A stretch of DNA of 64,000 nucleotides from Shewanella metallivivens (GTDB lineage: Bacteria > Pseudomonadota > Gammaproteobacteria > Enterobacterales > Shewanellaceae). Under the pieces are notes generated by a model. It worked only from the letters and a program-made list of their open reading frames with translations. It did no database searches and was not told where the DNA came from. The stretch is taken from positions 186,001-250,000 of the forward strand of contig NZ_JAQQPZ010000003.1 in assembly GCF_028750675.1 (NCBI RefSeq), in the 5' to 3' direction. Below are positions 35,184 through 45,561 of the stretch, one piece after another. Each line of letters begins with the position of its first letter. Position 1 is the first letter of the stretch. A program made the position numbers and the translations under genes.

Positions 35184-36572
35184 TTACAGCTTGTCACCTT
35201 GCTTTAAACCAATCGTAAATGAATTAATGTACGCATTGGGCTGGTTACCGTCGTACACTAAATTATCGATAAAGTGAGTTTGCGGCGCTTTAAATCCACT
35301 TTCGGTGCTAAAGTCAGGAAACGCACTCGCAGGAATTAATTTGTCGTCGATAAGCGATTGTGCAGCTTTGGCATAAAGATCAGGACGGTAAACCTTAGCT
35401 GCAACGTCTTTGTACCAATCGTCTGATTGATCTTGCTCAATTTGGCCCCAACGGCGCATTTGAGTTAAATACCAAATTGCATCTGAATAGTATGGATACG
35501 TGGCGTTGTGTCTAAAAAACACATTGAAGTCTGGCACTGCACGCTTGTCGCCTTTTTCATATTCAAAGGTGCCAGTCATACTGTTGGCAATCACGTCGTA
35601 ATCTGCGCCCACATAGTTAGGTTGTGACAATATTTTTACCGCTTCTGGTCGGTTAGCATTGTTATTGTCATCCAACCACTTTGCTGCGCGGATGAGTGCA
35701 CGTGTTAAACGTATGGTGGTATTAGGGTATTTTTCAGCAAACTGTGCAGTGATACCAAAGACTTTTTCTGGGTTATTTTTCCAGATTTCATAATCGGTCA
35801 CTACCGGTACGCCAATGCCTTTAAACACCGCCTGTTGGTTCCAGGGCTCACCAACGCAATATCCGTAAATAGTGCCAGCCTCAAGTGTTGAAGGCATTTG
35901 CGGTGGCGGCGTTACCGACAATAACGCTTGTGCATCTATTTGCCCTGAAGTATCACCTTTGTGCGGCGCATAAAAACCAGGGTGAATTCCCCCTGCTGCC
36001 AGCCAATAGCGTAACTCGTAGTTGTGAGTCGATACAGGAAATACCATGCCCATATTAAATGGCTTACCCGCCGCATTAAATTCTTCAACAACCGGCTTTA
36101 ATGAGTCGGCAGTAATTGGATGAACTGGTTTTCCGTCAGCTTGCTTGGCAATGTTCGGCTTCATTTTGGCCCACACATCATTTGAAACCGTAATCGCATT
36201 ACCGTTTAGGTCCATTGAAAATGGGGTAATAATATGGGCTTGAGTGCCATACCCTATAGTGGCTGCAATAGGCTGGCCCGCGAGCATGTGCGCACCATCA
36301 AGGCGACCGTCGATAACGCCATCAAGTAAGACCTTCCAGTTAGCTTGTGCTTCGATGGTGACGTACAGTCCTTCTTCTTCGAAATAGCCTTTTTCATACG
36401 CGACAGCTATCGGTGCCATATCGGTTAATTTGATAAAACCAAATTTAAGCTCTTCTTTTTCTGGATAGCCGATTTCAGCATTGGCTGAAGCGATGCACAA
36501 GCTAGTGCCTATCGTTATCCCCAAGATGAGCGGCTTAGTCATCTGCTGTGTTATCGATGTTGCCCAAGTCAT
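35184..36572 (-). CDS. nrtA: Nitrate-type ABC transporter substrate-binding protein (NrtA/CmpA-like)
   Basis: I start the gene at the ATG at 36572 ([17 protein letters not shown] upstream), giving 462 residues. A signal peptide ends near SLCIASANA, so it is periplasmic. The binding-protein fold shows [54 protein letters not shown] and [12 protein letters not shown]. These match NrtA/CmpA nitrate or bicarbonate receptors. It is the first gene of the operon and is preceded by an attenuator-like leader. Nitrate is the likely ligand, but bicarbonate or nitrite cannot be excluded. Confidence 0.9.
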   Translation of the reverse strand: MTWATSITQQMTKPLILGITIGTSLCIASANAEIGYPEKEELKFGFIKLTDMAPIAVAYEKGYFEEEGLYVTIEAQANWKVLLDGVIDGRLDGAHMLAGQPIAATIGYGTQAHIITPFSMDLNGNAITVSNDVWAKMKPNIAKQADGKPVHPITADSLKPVVEEFNAAGKPFNMGMVFPVSTHNYELRYWLAAGGIHPGFYAPHKGDTSGQIDAQALLSVTPPPQMPSTLEAGTIYGYCVGEPWNQQAVFKGIGVPVVTDYEIWKNNPEKVFGITAQFAEKYPNTTIRLTRALIRAAKWLDDNNNANRPEAVKILSQPNYVGADYDVIANSMTGTFEYEKGDKRAVPDFNVFFRHNATYPYYSDAIWYLTQMRRWGQIEQDQSDDWYKDVAAKVYRPDLYAKAAQSLIDDKLIPASAFPDFSTESGFKAPQTHFIDNLVYDGNQPNAYINSFTIGLKQGDKL

Positions 36573-36604
36573 GTTAATTCCCCATTGATGAAAATTGCCC
36601 ACAA

Positions 36605-36655
36605 AAAAGGCGCCTCGGATATCCGTGAAGGAATATCTCGATAGCGCCTTTGCTA
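36605..36655 (-). promoter_or_regulatory. Leader attenuator of the nrt operon (ANTAR-type hexaloop plus terminator)
   Basis: On the minus strand, 30-80 bp before the nrtA start, AAAGGCGC...GGCGCCTTTTTT forms a long intrinsic terminator with an inner TCG(A)GATAT/ATATCCGA stem. The alternative hairpin TAGC-AAAGGC-GCTA (36642-36655) has a 6-nt loop with A at position 1 and G at position 4. Its loop is the first strand of the terminator stem, so the two structures exclude each other. This is the arrangement used by NasR/NasT-type ANTAR antiterminators. I could not find a convincing first (P1) hairpin upstream. Confidence 0.7.
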
Positions 36656-36888
36656 AAAACTAATTTTTACACGTTATATATCATACGGTTAAATAAAAAC
36701 TTAATACCTAACCACTCATACAATACTGTTAACACGTATAAAGAGTAATATTCATCATTCGTGCCAATCTGTTAAATGCATGATTTAACTTAAATTGTTA
36801 AATTTCAGTTAACAACGCGTAATACCATAACAGTGCAACATTACAGCATTAATGCACCAATATGTTCCAAAAGAGGTAGGCCATAAAC

Positions 36889-36926
36889 GAATAAAGCCAG
36901 TGCAAGACACTGGCTTTATTTAAGAT
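36889..36926 (-). terminator. Terminator of the oadGAB operon
   Basis: AATAAAGCCAGTG-caaga-CACTGGCTTTATT lies about 50 bp past the oadB stop on the minus strand. It separates that operon from the nrt leader. Confidence 0.85.
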
Positions 36927-36977
36927 AAAATCTTGGTGTTTAAACAACCATTTTATGGTTGTATCGACAACTTGGGA

Positions 36978-38108
36978 TTAACCAAGCACCGCAAGCAAGA
37001 CACCAGCAGCGACCGCGCTGCCCAAAACACCTGCCACGTTTGGCCCCATTGCATGCATCAGCAAGAAGTTTTGATTGTTGGATTCTAAGCCCACTTTATT
37101 GACAACCCTTGCTGCCATTGGCACAGCTGATACTCCCGCAGCACCGATAAGCGGATTCACCTTGCCGCCAGATAGCTTACACATCAATTTAGCCATTAAT
37201 ACTCCTGCGGCAGTGCCAATACTAAATGCCACTGCACCCAAGACTAAAATACCTAGCGTTTCAATACGTAAAAACTGCTCAGCAGACAATTTAGAGCCCA
37301 CAGCAAGTCCTAAGAAAATCGTCACAATATTGATTAATTCGTTTTGCGCTGTTTTAGACAAACGATCAACCACGCCTGATTCACGCATTAAGTTACCAAG
37401 ACAAAACATGCCCACTAATGGGGTAGCTGCAGGTAAAAACAAAATGGTCATTCCCAATACCATCAATGGGAAAATGATTTTCTCTTTTTTACTGACCTCG
37501 CGCAGCTGCTCCATTTTAATTTCACGTTCAGCTTTGGTGGTCAGTAACTTCATAATAGGCGGCTGAATTAACGGCACTAATGCCATGTAAGAATAAGCGG
37601 CAACCGCAATAGCACCCAGTAACTCAGGGGCCAGCTTAGAGGCTAAGAAAATCGCGGTTGGGCCATCGGCCCCCCCAATGATGGCAATAGCAGCAGCATC
37701 TTGCATGCTAAACTCAAACCCAGGCACTAAGTTAAGCGCAATGGCACCCAGTAAAGTTGCAAAAATACCAAACTGCGCCGCCGCACCTAATAATAATGTT
37801 TTAGGGTTGGCAATTAAGGCCCCAAAGTCGGTTAAGGCTCCCACGCCCATGAAGATAAGCAGTGGAAAGATGCCGGTCTCAATACCAACATGGTAGGCGT
37901 AATAAAGTAAGCCCCCCTCTTCTGTAAAGCCCGCATTTGGAATATTCGCTAAAATCGCACCAAAGCCAATGGGTAATAGTAAAAGCGGTTCAAAGCCTTT
38001 GGCGATGGCTAAAAATAGCAATAAACAGCCTACGCCCATCATTAATAGTTGGCCACCCGTAAAGTTGGCGACCCCAGTTTCTGACCAAAAGGCCATTAAT
38101 CCTTCCAT
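36978..38108 (-). CDS. oadB: Oxaloacetate decarboxylase sodium pump, beta subunit
   Basis: OadB is the membrane subunit that decarboxylates carboxybiotin and exports sodium. The 376-residue protein has about nine hydrophobic segments and the signature [20 protein letters not shown] with its conserved Asp. The N-terminal [20 protein letters not shown] and the C-terminal [18 protein letters not shown] are also typical. It follows oadA by 9 bp in the order oadG-oadA-oadB. Confidence 0.96.
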   Translation of the reverse strand: MEGLMAFWSETGVANFTGGQLLMMGVGCLLLFLAIAKGFEPLLLLPIGFGAILANIPNAGFTEEGGLLYYAYHVGIETGIFPLLIFMGVGALTDFGALIANPKTLLLGAAAQFGIFATLLGAIALNLVPGFEFSMQDAAAIAIIGGADGPTAIFLASKLAPELLGAIAVAAYSYMALVPLIQPPIMKLLTTKAEREIKMEQLREVSKKEKIIFPLMVLGMTILFLPAATPLVGMFCLGNLMRESGVVDRLSKTAQNELINIVTIFLGLAVGSKLSAEQFLRIETLGILVLGAVAFSIGTAAGVLMAKLMCKLSGGKVNPLIGAAGVSAVPMAARVVNKVGLESNNQNFLLMHAMGPNVAGVLGSAVAAGVLLAVLG

Positions 38109-38117
38109 TTTGACCTC

Positions 38118-39908
38118 TTATGCTAATGCAAGTAATGCTGAGCCCACTGTTACACTGTCACCTTGCTTAACGGCGAGGTTTGTCACAACGCCGTCTTGCT
38201 GAGCACGAATTTCGGTTTCCATTTTCATTGCTTCAAGAATGATCATGACTTCACCTGATTTAACCGCTTGACCATTGTTAACCAGTACCTTAAAGATGTT
38301 GCCTGACAAAGGCGCCGCCATAGTGCACTTAACTTCACCCGTAGGTGCAGAGGGAGCCGCTGCAACCGGGGCTGGGCTTGCCGATACAGGTGCTGCTGTT
38401 GGGGTGATTTGACTGATATCACCGCCTTCGCTCACTTCAACAACAAAGCTTTGTCCTTCAACATTGACCGTATAAGTTTGTGGCCCTTTATCAGTGTTAG
38501 CGTTTACTTGAAGATCCTCAGCACTTGGAACAGGTTCAAACGCATCTGGATTACCGCGATTTTTCAAGAACTGCAAACCAATTTGATTAAATAGTGCGTA
38601 AGTCATAACATCATCATCAGATTCAGTTGCTAACACAAAACCTTGCTCTTTGGCTTTTTCTGCTAATTCTGTGCGTAATTTATCAAGCTCAGGCGCAATT
38701 AGGTCAGCAGGACGACAAGTAATAGGCGCTTCACCTTTTAACACTCGGGCTTGTAGCTCAGCATTGACAGGTGCTGGCGTGGCGCCATATTCACCTTTTA
38801 ATACCCCCTCGGTTTCTTTGGTCATCGATTTGTAGCGCTCGCCCATTAGCACGTTGATCACTGACTGTGAGCCAACAATCTGAGATGTAGGGGTCACTAG
38901 AGGTAAGAAACCCAAATCTTCACGCACCCGTGGGATCTCTTCAAGTACGGCATCCATCTTGTCTGCTGCGCCCTGCTCTTTTAATTGGTTTTCCATGTTG
39001 GTTAACATGCCGCCAGGCACTTGAGCACGTAAAATACGTGAATCAATTCCTTTTAATGCACCTTCAAAACGGACGTACTTTTTACGCACATCACGGAAAT
39101 AAGCCGCAATTTCTTCAAGCAACACCATGTCATAACCGGTTGCTCTATCGGTATCTTCAACCATAGCAACAAGCGTTTCAGTTGCACTGTGACCATAAGT
39201 TTGACTCATTGATGATATCGCGGTGTCTAGAACATCCACTCCAGCTTCAATGGCTTTTTGATAGGTTGCCGTGCTTAACCCTGTGGTGGCATGACAATGC
39301 ATTGAGATCATTAAGTCGGTTTGTGATTTTAAGCGACCAATCAGTTCATAAGCTTGCATAGGTTTCAGCAAGCCGGCCATGTCTTTAATACATAAAGAAT
39401 CTGCGCCCATGTCTTCTAAACGCTTAGCCATATCCACCCAAGTATCGATAGTGTGCACAGGGCTTGTGGTAAATGAAATGGTGCCTTGTGCGTGTCCACC
39501 AACGTTCTTAACCGCTTTTACAGCTGTTTCAAGGTTACGCACATCGTTCATTGCATCAAAAATACGGAACACATCCACACCGTTGGTATGAGCGCGTTCA
39601 ACAAAACGAGTTACCACATCATCAGCGTAATGGCGGTAACCTAATAGATTTTGCCCACGTAATAACATTTGTTGTGGGGTATTAGGCATGGCTTTCTTTA
39701 ATTCACGAATACGATCCCAAGGATCTTCGCCAAGATAACGAATGCAAGAGTCAAAGGTTGCTCCGCCCCAAGACTCAAGAGACCAGAACCCCACTTTGTC
39801 TAGTAAAGGGGCTATCGGCAACATATCATCAATACGTAAACGTGTTGCGAGTAATGATTGATGGGCGTCACGCAGTGCGACATCGGTTAATGCTAATGGC
39901 TTGCTCAT
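38118..39908 (-). CDS. oadA: Oxaloacetate decarboxylase alpha subunit (biotinylated carboxyltransferase)
   Basis: I start at the ATG at 39908 ([23 protein letters not shown] upstream), giving 596 residues, because an earlier ATG lies in oadG. The carboxyltransferase barrel contains [29 protein letters not shown] and the metal-binding [12 protein letters not shown] and SMHCHATTG motifs. The C-terminal biotinyl domain has EAMKMET, and the Lys is biotinylated. An Ala/Pro-rich linker ([15 protein letters not shown]) joins the two. The enzyme transfers CO2 from oxaloacetate to biotin. Confidence 0.96.
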   Translation of the reverse strand: MSKPLALTDVALRDAHQSLLATRLRIDDMLPIAPLLDKVGFWSLESWGGATFDSCIRYLGEDPWDRIRELKKAMPNTPQQMLLRGQNLLGYRHYADDVVTRFVERAHTNGVDVFRIFDAMNDVRNLETAVKAVKNVGGHAQGTISFTTSPVHTIDTWVDMAKRLEDMGADSLCIKDMAGLLKPMQAYELIGRLKSQTDLMISMHCHATTGLSTATYQKAIEAGVDVLDTAISSMSQTYGHSATETLVAMVEDTDRATGYDMVLLEEIAAYFRDVRKKYVRFEGALKGIDSRILRAQVPGGMLTNMENQLKEQGAADKMDAVLEEIPRVREDLGFLPLVTPTSQIVGSQSVINVLMGERYKSMTKETEGVLKGEYGATPAPVNAELQARVLKGEAPITCRPADLIAPELDKLRTELAEKAKEQGFVLATESDDDVMTYALFNQIGLQFLKNRGNPDAFEPVPSAEDLQVNANTDKGPQTYTVNVEGQSFVVEVSEGGDISQITPTAAPVSASPAPVAAAPSAPTGEVKCTMAAPLSGNIFKVLVNNGQAVKSGEVMIILEAMKMETEIRAQQDGVVTNLAVKQGDSVTVGSALLALA

Positions 39909-39921
39909 AATGACTCCAAAA

Positions 39922-40164
39922 TTATTTTGCGCGGTATTGATGTATCGCAGAGGTGATTGCTGCAACTAACTTAGGATCTAAGCTAGTGTCTAACGCAGTA
40001 TTAGAAGGTGCTTGCGGTGCGGGAATATACGCCACCGGTGCAGGAAAAAGCTTTGCTACAATGCCAATACCTATGATTAAGATACTTAAAAAAGTAAACA
40101 CTAAGCCCATGCCCATTATCATGATGCCCAGCGCATCCGATAATTGCTCAGATATCGATGTCAT
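39922..40164 (-). CDS. oadG: Oxaloacetate decarboxylase gamma subunit
   Basis: OadG is a small membrane anchor that holds the alpha and beta subunits together and aids biotin-dependent steps. The 80-residue protein has one membrane helix ([22 protein letters not shown]) and a polar C-terminal tail ([15 protein letters not shown]...IHQYRAK). It is the first gene of the operon, 13 bp before oadA. Confidence 0.92.
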   Translation of the reverse strand: MTSISEQLSDALGIMIMGMGLVFTFLSILIIGIGIVAKLFPAPVAYIPAPQAPSNTALDTSLDPKLVAAITSAIHQYRAK

Positions 40165-41137
40165 GTTTCCTCACTTTTTATCAAACAATTAAAATCAGCA
40201 GATTTGACCAATATGTTTTAAATCAATGCGATATAGATATTTATCCCGCAGTTAAATCTCAAAAAAATCACACATTGTCCCAAACATTAACAGCAAGCTA
40301 ATTAAGCAAGCATAAATATTCAAATCAAACGTCATTCAACACCGTGGTTTATCTAAGTTAAACGGCTTATTTAAACACGTTAAACTCAAAATCTTGTCAC
40401 AAAATATAAACAAAAAATGGCTACAATACTATCCCTTTGTAAATTGGTCTTACCATAATAAACGCCCAACATCGGTGCAGGTTAATAAAACCCAAAATAA
40501 ACACCATAAAAATAAAGATTCAATAATATTTATGCCTTTTTTTAGTGATACACAATAAAATCGTTAAAATTAACGATTAAGCAACATGATAAAATAGTGC
40601 AAATAAATTTTTACCTTCGTTAAAAAGCGTTTATTTAATCACTTTATATGAATATAAATACACATCAACTAAGTATTGCCCCTTTTTAGATCTAGATATC
40701 ATTCATCAACCTCATCCTTTCATCTTCTAGAGAGAGAAATGACTTGATTCGTTCAGTAAACAGGTTGAAAGGCATAGCAGATAGTCGTTAAGCATGTCTA
40801 AGTATTTAAAGTGGGTAAAGTGGGTATTGTAGATATTCTGGGTTAGTGGGTAACAGGAGGTGATAGCGAATACGGAATTGCAGTGATACCAATCCGCATT
40901 AGAATTTGCTCTTTTAGCGAAAGTTATCAGTGAGGTATTCGAGGCAGCCTTTTGAGGGCATAGTGCACTATGTTAAGAAAGGCTAACAAAGAAGACCACG
41001 CTGATAAATTCGCCCTTCGGGGTTGCGTCACAAACCCCATTACGGCTTCAAATGAATTTGATGTAGATAACTACACCTGCAGTCATTTTCATTGTACTGG
41101 GGCTAATGGAATACGAGACATCATATATTTTATTCAT
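40165..41137. other. Long gene-free region between oadG and the tRNA cluster
   Basis: About 970 bp contain no convincing gene. The part 40165-40700 is AT-rich and should hold the oadG promoter. From about 40890 the sequence is less AT-rich and begins GATACCAATCCGCATTA, similar to the start of the repeat region at 14154. A plus-strand frame at 40970-41263 runs into the antisense of a tRNA and is unlikely to be real. The block 40890-41110 may be a dispersed repeat. Confidence 0.4.
40893..41110. repeat. Possible degenerate dispersed repeat
   Basis: It starts ATACCAATCCGCATTAG, nearly the same as ATACCAGTCCGTATTAA at 14157. The following sequence has the character of a relic (CGCCCTTCGGGG hairpin near 41010, plus short broken frames). 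No transposase is seen, and the right boundary is a guess. Confidence 0.3.
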
Positions 41138-41175
41138 AAAAAAACGCCCTGTAATCATACAGGGCGTTTTTGTTA
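41138..41175 (-). terminator. Terminator of the tRNA operon
   Basis: AAAAACGCCCTGT-aatcat-ACAGGGCGTTTTT lies directly past the last tRNA-Arg on the minus strand. Confidence 0.88.
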
Positions 41176-41252
41176 TGGTGCGCGTGGGAGGATTCGAACC
41201 TCCGACCGCCTGGTTCGTAGCCAGGTACTCTATCCAGCTGAGCTACACGCGC
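41176..41252 (-). tRNA. tRNA-Arg (anticodon ACG)
   Basis: This 77-nt cloverleaf includes an encoded CCA. The acceptor stem is GCGCGTG/CACGCGC, the anticodon loop is CTACGAA and the T-arm is GGAGGTTCGAATCC. It is the last gene of the six-tRNA operon, just before the terminator. A34 is expected to become inosine and read CGU, CGC and CGA. Confidence 0.97.
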
Positions 41253-41319
41253 AAAATCGGTAAAACATGCCATTCAAAATTTTATCTTAACCATTATAGC
41301 TAGTAAATAAAATAATGAA

Positions 41320-41411
41320 TGGCGGAGAAGGAGGGATTCGAACCCTCGATGGGAGTTAAAGCCCATACTCCCTTAGCAGGGGAGCGCCTTCGGCCACTCG
41401 GCCACCTCTCC
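41320..41411 (-). tRNA. tRNA-Ser (anticodon GCT)
   Basis: This 92-nt class II tRNA has a long variable arm. The acceptor stem is GGAGAGG/CTTCTCC (one G-U pair), the discriminator is G and the CCA is encoded. The anticodon is GCT in CCCTGCTAAGGG. It reads AGC and AGU. Confidence 0.97.
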
Positions 41412-41418
41412 GCAAAAA

Positions 41419-41495
41419 TGGTGCGCGTGGGAGGATTCGAACCTCCGACCGCCTGGTTCGTAGCCAGGTACTCTATCCAGCTGAGCTACACGCGC
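41419..41495 (-). tRNA. tRNA-Arg (anticodon ACG)
   Basis: It is identical in sequence to the copy at 41176-41252, with acceptor GCGCGTG/CACGCGC. It is separated from the downstream tRNA-Ser by only 7 bp, so the two are processed from one transcript. Confidence 0.97.
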
Positions 41496-41521
41496 GAAAT
41501 TTGGGTTTTGTTGCAATATGA

Positions 41522-41598
41522 TGGTGCGCGTGGGAGGATTCGAACCTCCGACCGCCTGGTTCGTAGCCAGGTACTCTATCCAGCTGAGCTACACGCGC
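41522..41598 (-). tRNA. tRNA-Arg (anticodon ACG)
   Basis: This is a third copy with acceptor GCGCGTG/CACGCGC and encoded CCA. The spacer to the next tRNA-Arg downstream is 26 bp. Confidence 0.97.
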
Positions 41599-41625
41599 AA
41601 TCATATTTATCACATTAATAGTTAA

Positions 41626-41702
41626 TGGTGCGGATGGGAGGATTCGAACCTCCGACCGCCTGGTTCGTAGCCAGGTACTCTATCCAGCTGAGCTACATCC
41701 GC
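41626..41702 (-). tRNA. tRNA-Arg (anticodon ACG), variant acceptor stem
   Basis: The body is identical to the other three tRNA-Arg copies, but the acceptor stem is GCGGATG/CATCCGC instead of GCGCGTG/CACGCGC. The changes on both strands compensate each other, so the gene should be functional. Confidence 0.97.
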
Positions 41703-41725
41703 ATCGATTTAACTATTGTAAGAAA

Positions 41726-41817
41726 TGGCGGAGAAGGAGGGATTCGAACCCTCGATGGGAGTTAAAGCCCATACTCCCTTAGCAGGGGAGCGCCTTCGGC
41801 CACTCGGCCACCTCTCC
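41726..41817 (-). tRNA. tRNA-Ser (anticodon GCT)
   Basis: It is identical to the copy at 41320-41411, 92 nt with encoded CCA. It is the first tRNA of the operon, downstream of csrA on the same strand. The csrA-serV-argV order is the same as in E. coli. Confidence 0.97.
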
Positions 41818-42013
41818 GTTTTCTTGGCGCACATATTACTGTTTGACGAAAATAAGTCAAACCCTTTTTAGGAAACCTAACTTCATTTGGACTGTTTTTA
41901 ATCACATTGGAGATAATAGCCTCAAATACTCATGAAAACTGTATTCTTTTTTACGAATATTATTTTAAAAAATGATTTTGAAAGACTTTTTAAAAAAGCT
42001 TATTTGCCCAAAA

Positions 42014-42040
42014 AACAAAAAAGCCAGCAAACGCTGACTT
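42014..42040 (-). terminator. Terminator of csrA
   Basis: On the minus strand, GTCAGC-gttt-GCTGGC (one G-U pair) is followed by TTTTTTG. It lies 28 bp past the csrA stop. Confidence 0.75.
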
Positions 42041-42067
42041 AGTTTATATCGGACCAATAATCCGAAA

Positions 42068-42265
42068 TTAGTAGTTTCCACCTTCAGAAGATGAACCTGA
42101 CTTCTCAGATTGAATACGTTGGTAGATCTCTTCACGGTGAACTGATACTTCTTTTGGTGCGTTAACACCAATACGTACCTGGTTCCCTTTAACACCTAAA
42201 ACCGTAACGGTGACTTCATCACCAATCATTAATGTTTCGCCTACACGACGAGTCAAAATTAGCAT
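42068..42265 (-). CDS. csrA: Carbon storage regulator CsrA
   Basis: CsrA is a dimeric RNA-binding protein that represses or stabilises mRNAs by binding GGA motifs, controlling carbon flow, motility and biofilm. The 65-residue protein has the standard N-terminal strand [18 protein letters not shown], with Arg6/Arg7 at the binding surface, and [20 protein letters not shown]. The Ser/Gly-rich tail is typical. The start has AAGGAG upstream. It lies between alaS and the tRNA operon. Confidence 0.98.
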   Translation of the reverse strand: MLILTRRVGETLMIGDEVTVTVLGVKGNQVRIGVNAPKEVSVHREEIYQRIQSEKSGSSSEGGNY

Positions 42266-42691
42266 TCGGTTGCTCCTTTAGTTCAATCTGCATAACACGC
42301 TCTGTCCGTAATATGCGTTCATTATAAGGTCTGCACTTAATAAAATCATAGTATCTATTTCAAAATACGTCCGTTTATAAGGCATTATCTATTCGGAAAA
42401 CTTAAAAACCTTGGCGATAAACCATTTATTCATACATGACGACTTAAAATAGGCCGCATTTATCATCACGTCGTTAAATCAATCTAAACAGTAAAATCAA
42501 ACGCAAAACATCCGATATAACACTGGAGTCTAAAGACGCTAAATTAACACTAGTGCAAAGCTCAACAAACTCTTCTACCGCTAGCGAGTCACTTCACTAT
42601 GCCAAATCTACTGTTCGCACTCAAGTTATAAAGTTGAATATCATAGACTTTATAACTTAAGTGTCGACTAAATCATGAAATCATGAATAAA
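42266..42691. other. Intergenic region between alaS and csrA
   Basis: It contains no gene. A 12-bp perfect inverted repeat lies at 42623-42658 near the alaS stop. The csrA promoter(s) should lie between 42270 and 42500. Confidence 0.5.
42623..42658 (-). terminator. Hairpin downstream of alaS
   Basis: Arms AAGTTATAAAGT and ACTTTATAACTT are perfectly complementary over 12 bp with a 12-nt loop. There is no T-run on the minus strand, so it may protect the alaS 3' end or give only partial termination. Confidence 0.5.
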
Positions 42692-45316
42692 TCAGCTCAA
42701 ACGCTCAGAAATCCATGGTTCAACAGATGCTAATGCAGCAGCTAGGTTTTCAGGTTGCGTACCACCTGCTTGCGCCATATCAGGGCGTCCACCACCTTTA
42801 CCTCCCACTTGTTGAGCCACCATTGCAACCAATTCACCCGCTTTAACTTGTTTAGTTAAGTCATTGCTGACACCTGCAATCAGGTTAACTTTGCCGTCTT
42901 TGGCGGTGCCAAGCACAATAATGGCTGATTTAAGCTTTTGCTTTAACTCATCTTGTAAACCGCGCAGTGAACCCGGATCTACACCTTCCATCATTTTTAC
43001 CAACACTTTCACGCCATTAACATCAATAGCATCACCGGCCATATCTGCACTTGCCGCAGCAGCTAACTTATCTTTAAGTTGCGATAAATCTTTCTCAAGC
43101 TGTTTCACTTTATCAAGCTGGGCTTTTAATTTAGCCACGACTGACGCGTTGTCAGATTTTAGTAATTGTGCAGCTTCATCCAGCATCGCTTGTTGCTCGG
43201 CAACATAACTCATTGCCGCAGCACCAGTAACGGCTTCAATACGGCGAACACCCGCAGCAATACCGCCTTCTGATGTGATTTTAAATAACCCAATATCACC
43301 TGTACGGCCAACGTGGGTACCACCACATAACTCGATAGAGAAGTCGCCCATTGTGACTACGCGTACCTGCTCATCGTACTTTTCACCAAACAGCGCCATA
43401 GCACCTTTCTCTTTGGCTTCATCAATGGCCATTTCAGCTGTTTTTAATTGATGATTACGACGGATTTGAGTATTAACAAGATCTTCAATCGTTTTTAACT
43501 CTGATGGCTTTACGGCTTCAAAGTGTGAAAAGTCAAAACGTAAACGCTCAGGATTTACAAGTGAACCCTTTTGCGTAACGTGAGAGCCTAATACTTGACG
43601 CAATGCGGCATGCAATAAATGAGTCACAGAATGGTTTAATTGCGTACGGTGGCGTAATTTTTTATCCACTTGTGCTGACAACGTTTGGCCGACGATTAAT
43701 TGACCTTGAACTAATTCGCCTTGATGACCTGTCGCTTGACCAAATTTTTGAGTGTCGTTAACGGTAAACTCAATGCCTTGAGCACTTAAAACACCCTTGT
43801 CACCAACCTGTCCGCCTGACTCAGCGTAAAATGGGGTGTTGGCTAACACAACAATAGCTTGTTGACCGGCTATAACACTTTCTACTGCCTTACCATCAAC
43901 ATATAGCCCTGTGACAGTCGACTCACCAGTTAACTCGCTATAACCACAAAATTCAGTTTCAGCATCAATGATTAAATTGCTGTTGTAGTCTGCACCAAAG
44001 TTACCCGCCGCTTGTGCACGACTTCTTTGTTCGGCCATCGCGGCTTCAAAACCGGCTTCATCAACATTAATGTCACGTTCGCGACAAACGTCAGCGGTCA
44101 AATCAACAGGGAAACCATAAGTGTCATACAATTTAAAGACGGTTTCACCATCTAAGGTATCGCCTTTAAGGTCGTTCAACGCGCCATCTAGAATAACCAA
44201 ACCACGCTCAAGAGTGCGGGCGAATTGCTCTTCTTCTGCTTTTAGTGCTTTTTCAACGATAGCTTGCATGGCTTTTAAGCCGTTTGCAGCATCGCCCATC
44301 ACGCTGATTAATGTTGGGACTAATTTATAGAAAAATGCTTCGTTAGCGCCCAACTTGTTACCATGGCGGACAGCGCGGCGAATAATACGTCGTAGCACAT
44401 ATCCACGGCCTTCGTTTGATGGCATAACGCCATCTGCAACTAAAAACGCACATGAACGAATATGGTCAGCAATAACGCGGAGCGATTTATTTTCTAAATC
44501 AGATACACCTATAATTTCAGCTGCTTTAGCAATTAATTGCTTAAAGATATCGATCTCATAGTTTGAATGAACACCTTGCATAATGGCCGCAATACGCTCA
44601 ATCCCCATGCCGGTATCCACCGAAGGCTTAGGTAGAGGTAACATTTCGCCGTCTGCTTGACGGTTGTATTGCATAAATACAATGTTCCAAATCTCAATAA
44701 AACGATCGCCATCTTCTTCAGGTGTGCCGGGACGGCCTCCCCAAATGTGATCGCCATGATCATAGAAAATTTCACTACATGGTCCACAAGGACCAGTATC
44801 ACCCATCTGCCAGAAGTTATCTGATGCGTAAGCGGAACCTTTATTATCACCAATACGGATCATGTTCTCAGGTGCAATACCAATTTTTTGAGTCCAGATA
44901 TCATAAGCTTCATCATCGGTTTCATAGATAGTGACGCATAGACGCTCTTTTGGCAGTTTTAGGGTTTCAGTTAAAAAGGTCCATGCAAAACGAATGGCGT
45001 CTTCTTTGAAGTAATCACCAAAACTGAAGTTACCTAGCATTTCAAAAAAAGTATGGTGACGTGCGGTATAACCTACATTGTCTAAGTCATTGTGCTTACC
45101 ACCTGCACGAACACAACGCTGAGAAGTGGTTGCGCGCGTATAATTACGCTTATCCATGCCTAGGAACACATCTTTAAATTGGTTCATACCCGCATTGGTA
45201 AATAACAGTGTTGGGTCGTTTGTGGGAACGAGTGAGCTGCTATCAACAACCTGATGTCCGTTATCTTCAAAGTACTTTAAAAAAGCACTTCTTAACTCTG
45301 CTGTAGTCTGAAACAT
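42692..45316 (-). CDS. alaS: Alanine-tRNA ligase AlaS
   Basis: This class II aminoacyl-tRNA synthetase attaches alanine to tRNA-Ala and edits mischarged Ser/Gly. I start at the ATG at 45316 ([21 protein letters not shown]). An upstream frame up to 45433 reads hydrophobic and non-conserved. The 874-residue protein has the core [21 protein letters not shown] and [14 protein letters not shown], the editing-domain [16 protein letters not shown] and [15 protein letters not shown] zinc motifs, and a C-terminal DHHA1 domain ([15 protein letters not shown]). Confidence 0.98.
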   Translation of the reverse strand: MFQTTAELRSAFLKYFEDNGHQVVDSSSLVPTNDPTLLFTNAGMNQFKDVFLGMDKRNYTRATTSQRCVRAGGKHNDLDNVGYTARHHTFFEMLGNFSFGDYFKEDAIRFAWTFLTETLKLPKERLCVTIYETDDEAYDIWTQKIGIAPENMIRIGDNKGSAYASDNFWQMGDTGPCGPCSEIFYDHGDHIWGGRPGTPEEDGDRFIEIWNIVFMQYNRQADGEMLPLPKPSVDTGMGIERIAAIMQGVHSNYEIDIFKQLIAKAAEIIGVSDLENKSLRVIADHIRSCAFLVADGVMPSNEGRGYVLRRIIRRAVRHGNKLGANEAFFYKLVPTLISVMGDAANGLKAMQAIVEKALKAEEEQFARTLERGLVILDGALNDLKGDTLDGETVFKLYDTYGFPVDLTADVCRERDINVDEAGFEAAMAEQRSRAQAAGNFGADYNSNLIIDAETEFCGYSELTGESTVTGLYVDGKAVESVIAGQQAIVVLANTPFYAESGGQVGDKGVLSAQGIEFTVNDTQKFGQATGHQGELVQGQLIVGQTLSAQVDKKLRHRTQLNHSVTHLLHAALRQVLGSHVTQKGSLVNPERLRFDFSHFEAVKPSELKTIEDLVNTQIRRNHQLKTAEMAIDEAKEKGAMALFGEKYDEQVRVVTMGDFSIELCGGTHVGRTGDIGLFKITSEGGIAAGVRRIEAVTGAAAMSYVAEQQAMLDEAAQLLKSDNASVVAKLKAQLDKVKQLEKDLSQLKDKLAAAASADMAGDAIDVNGVKVLVKMMEGVDPGSLRGLQDELKQKLKSAIIVLGTAKDGKVNLIAGVSNDLTKQVKAGELVAMVAQQVGGKGGGRPDMAQAGGTQPENLAAALASVEPWISERLS

Positions 45317-45529
45317 GAAATGGCCCTGAAATAGAAGAATACAAAAGTAACCAGCTTGACACGCAAGCCAATAAATGAAGGCATTATATACTGAATTTAA
45401 GGAAATAAGCGAGACGAGTAAACCGATTATCATCTGAGTAAAAAACGATAATTACTCAATAATTTTATCGTAAAAATGGCGCAATAGCGCGGATATTTGC
45501 AACGACCATGGTATTAAGGAGGTTTATTA

Positions 45530-45552
45530 AAGATGACTTGGGTCATCTTAAG
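45530..45552 (-). terminator. Weak terminator-like hairpin past recX
   Basis: AAGATGAC-ttgg-GTCATCTT is an 8-bp perfect hairpin past the recX stop. On the minus strand it is followed by TAATAAA, so it is weak or needs assistance. Confidence 0.5.
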
Positions 45553-45561
45553 GCGTTATCG

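Noticed and set aside
36740..36765. Possible sigma-54 promoter (TTGGCACG...) upstream of nrtA
   Set aside because: The -24-like GGCACG is present on the minus strand, but no GC occurs at the correct -12 distance.
40970..41618. Plus-strand frames across the tRNA cluster (VGGFEPPTAWF-like peptides)
   Set aside because: They are antisense to tRNA-Arg and tRNA-Ser genes on the minus strand and have no independent support.
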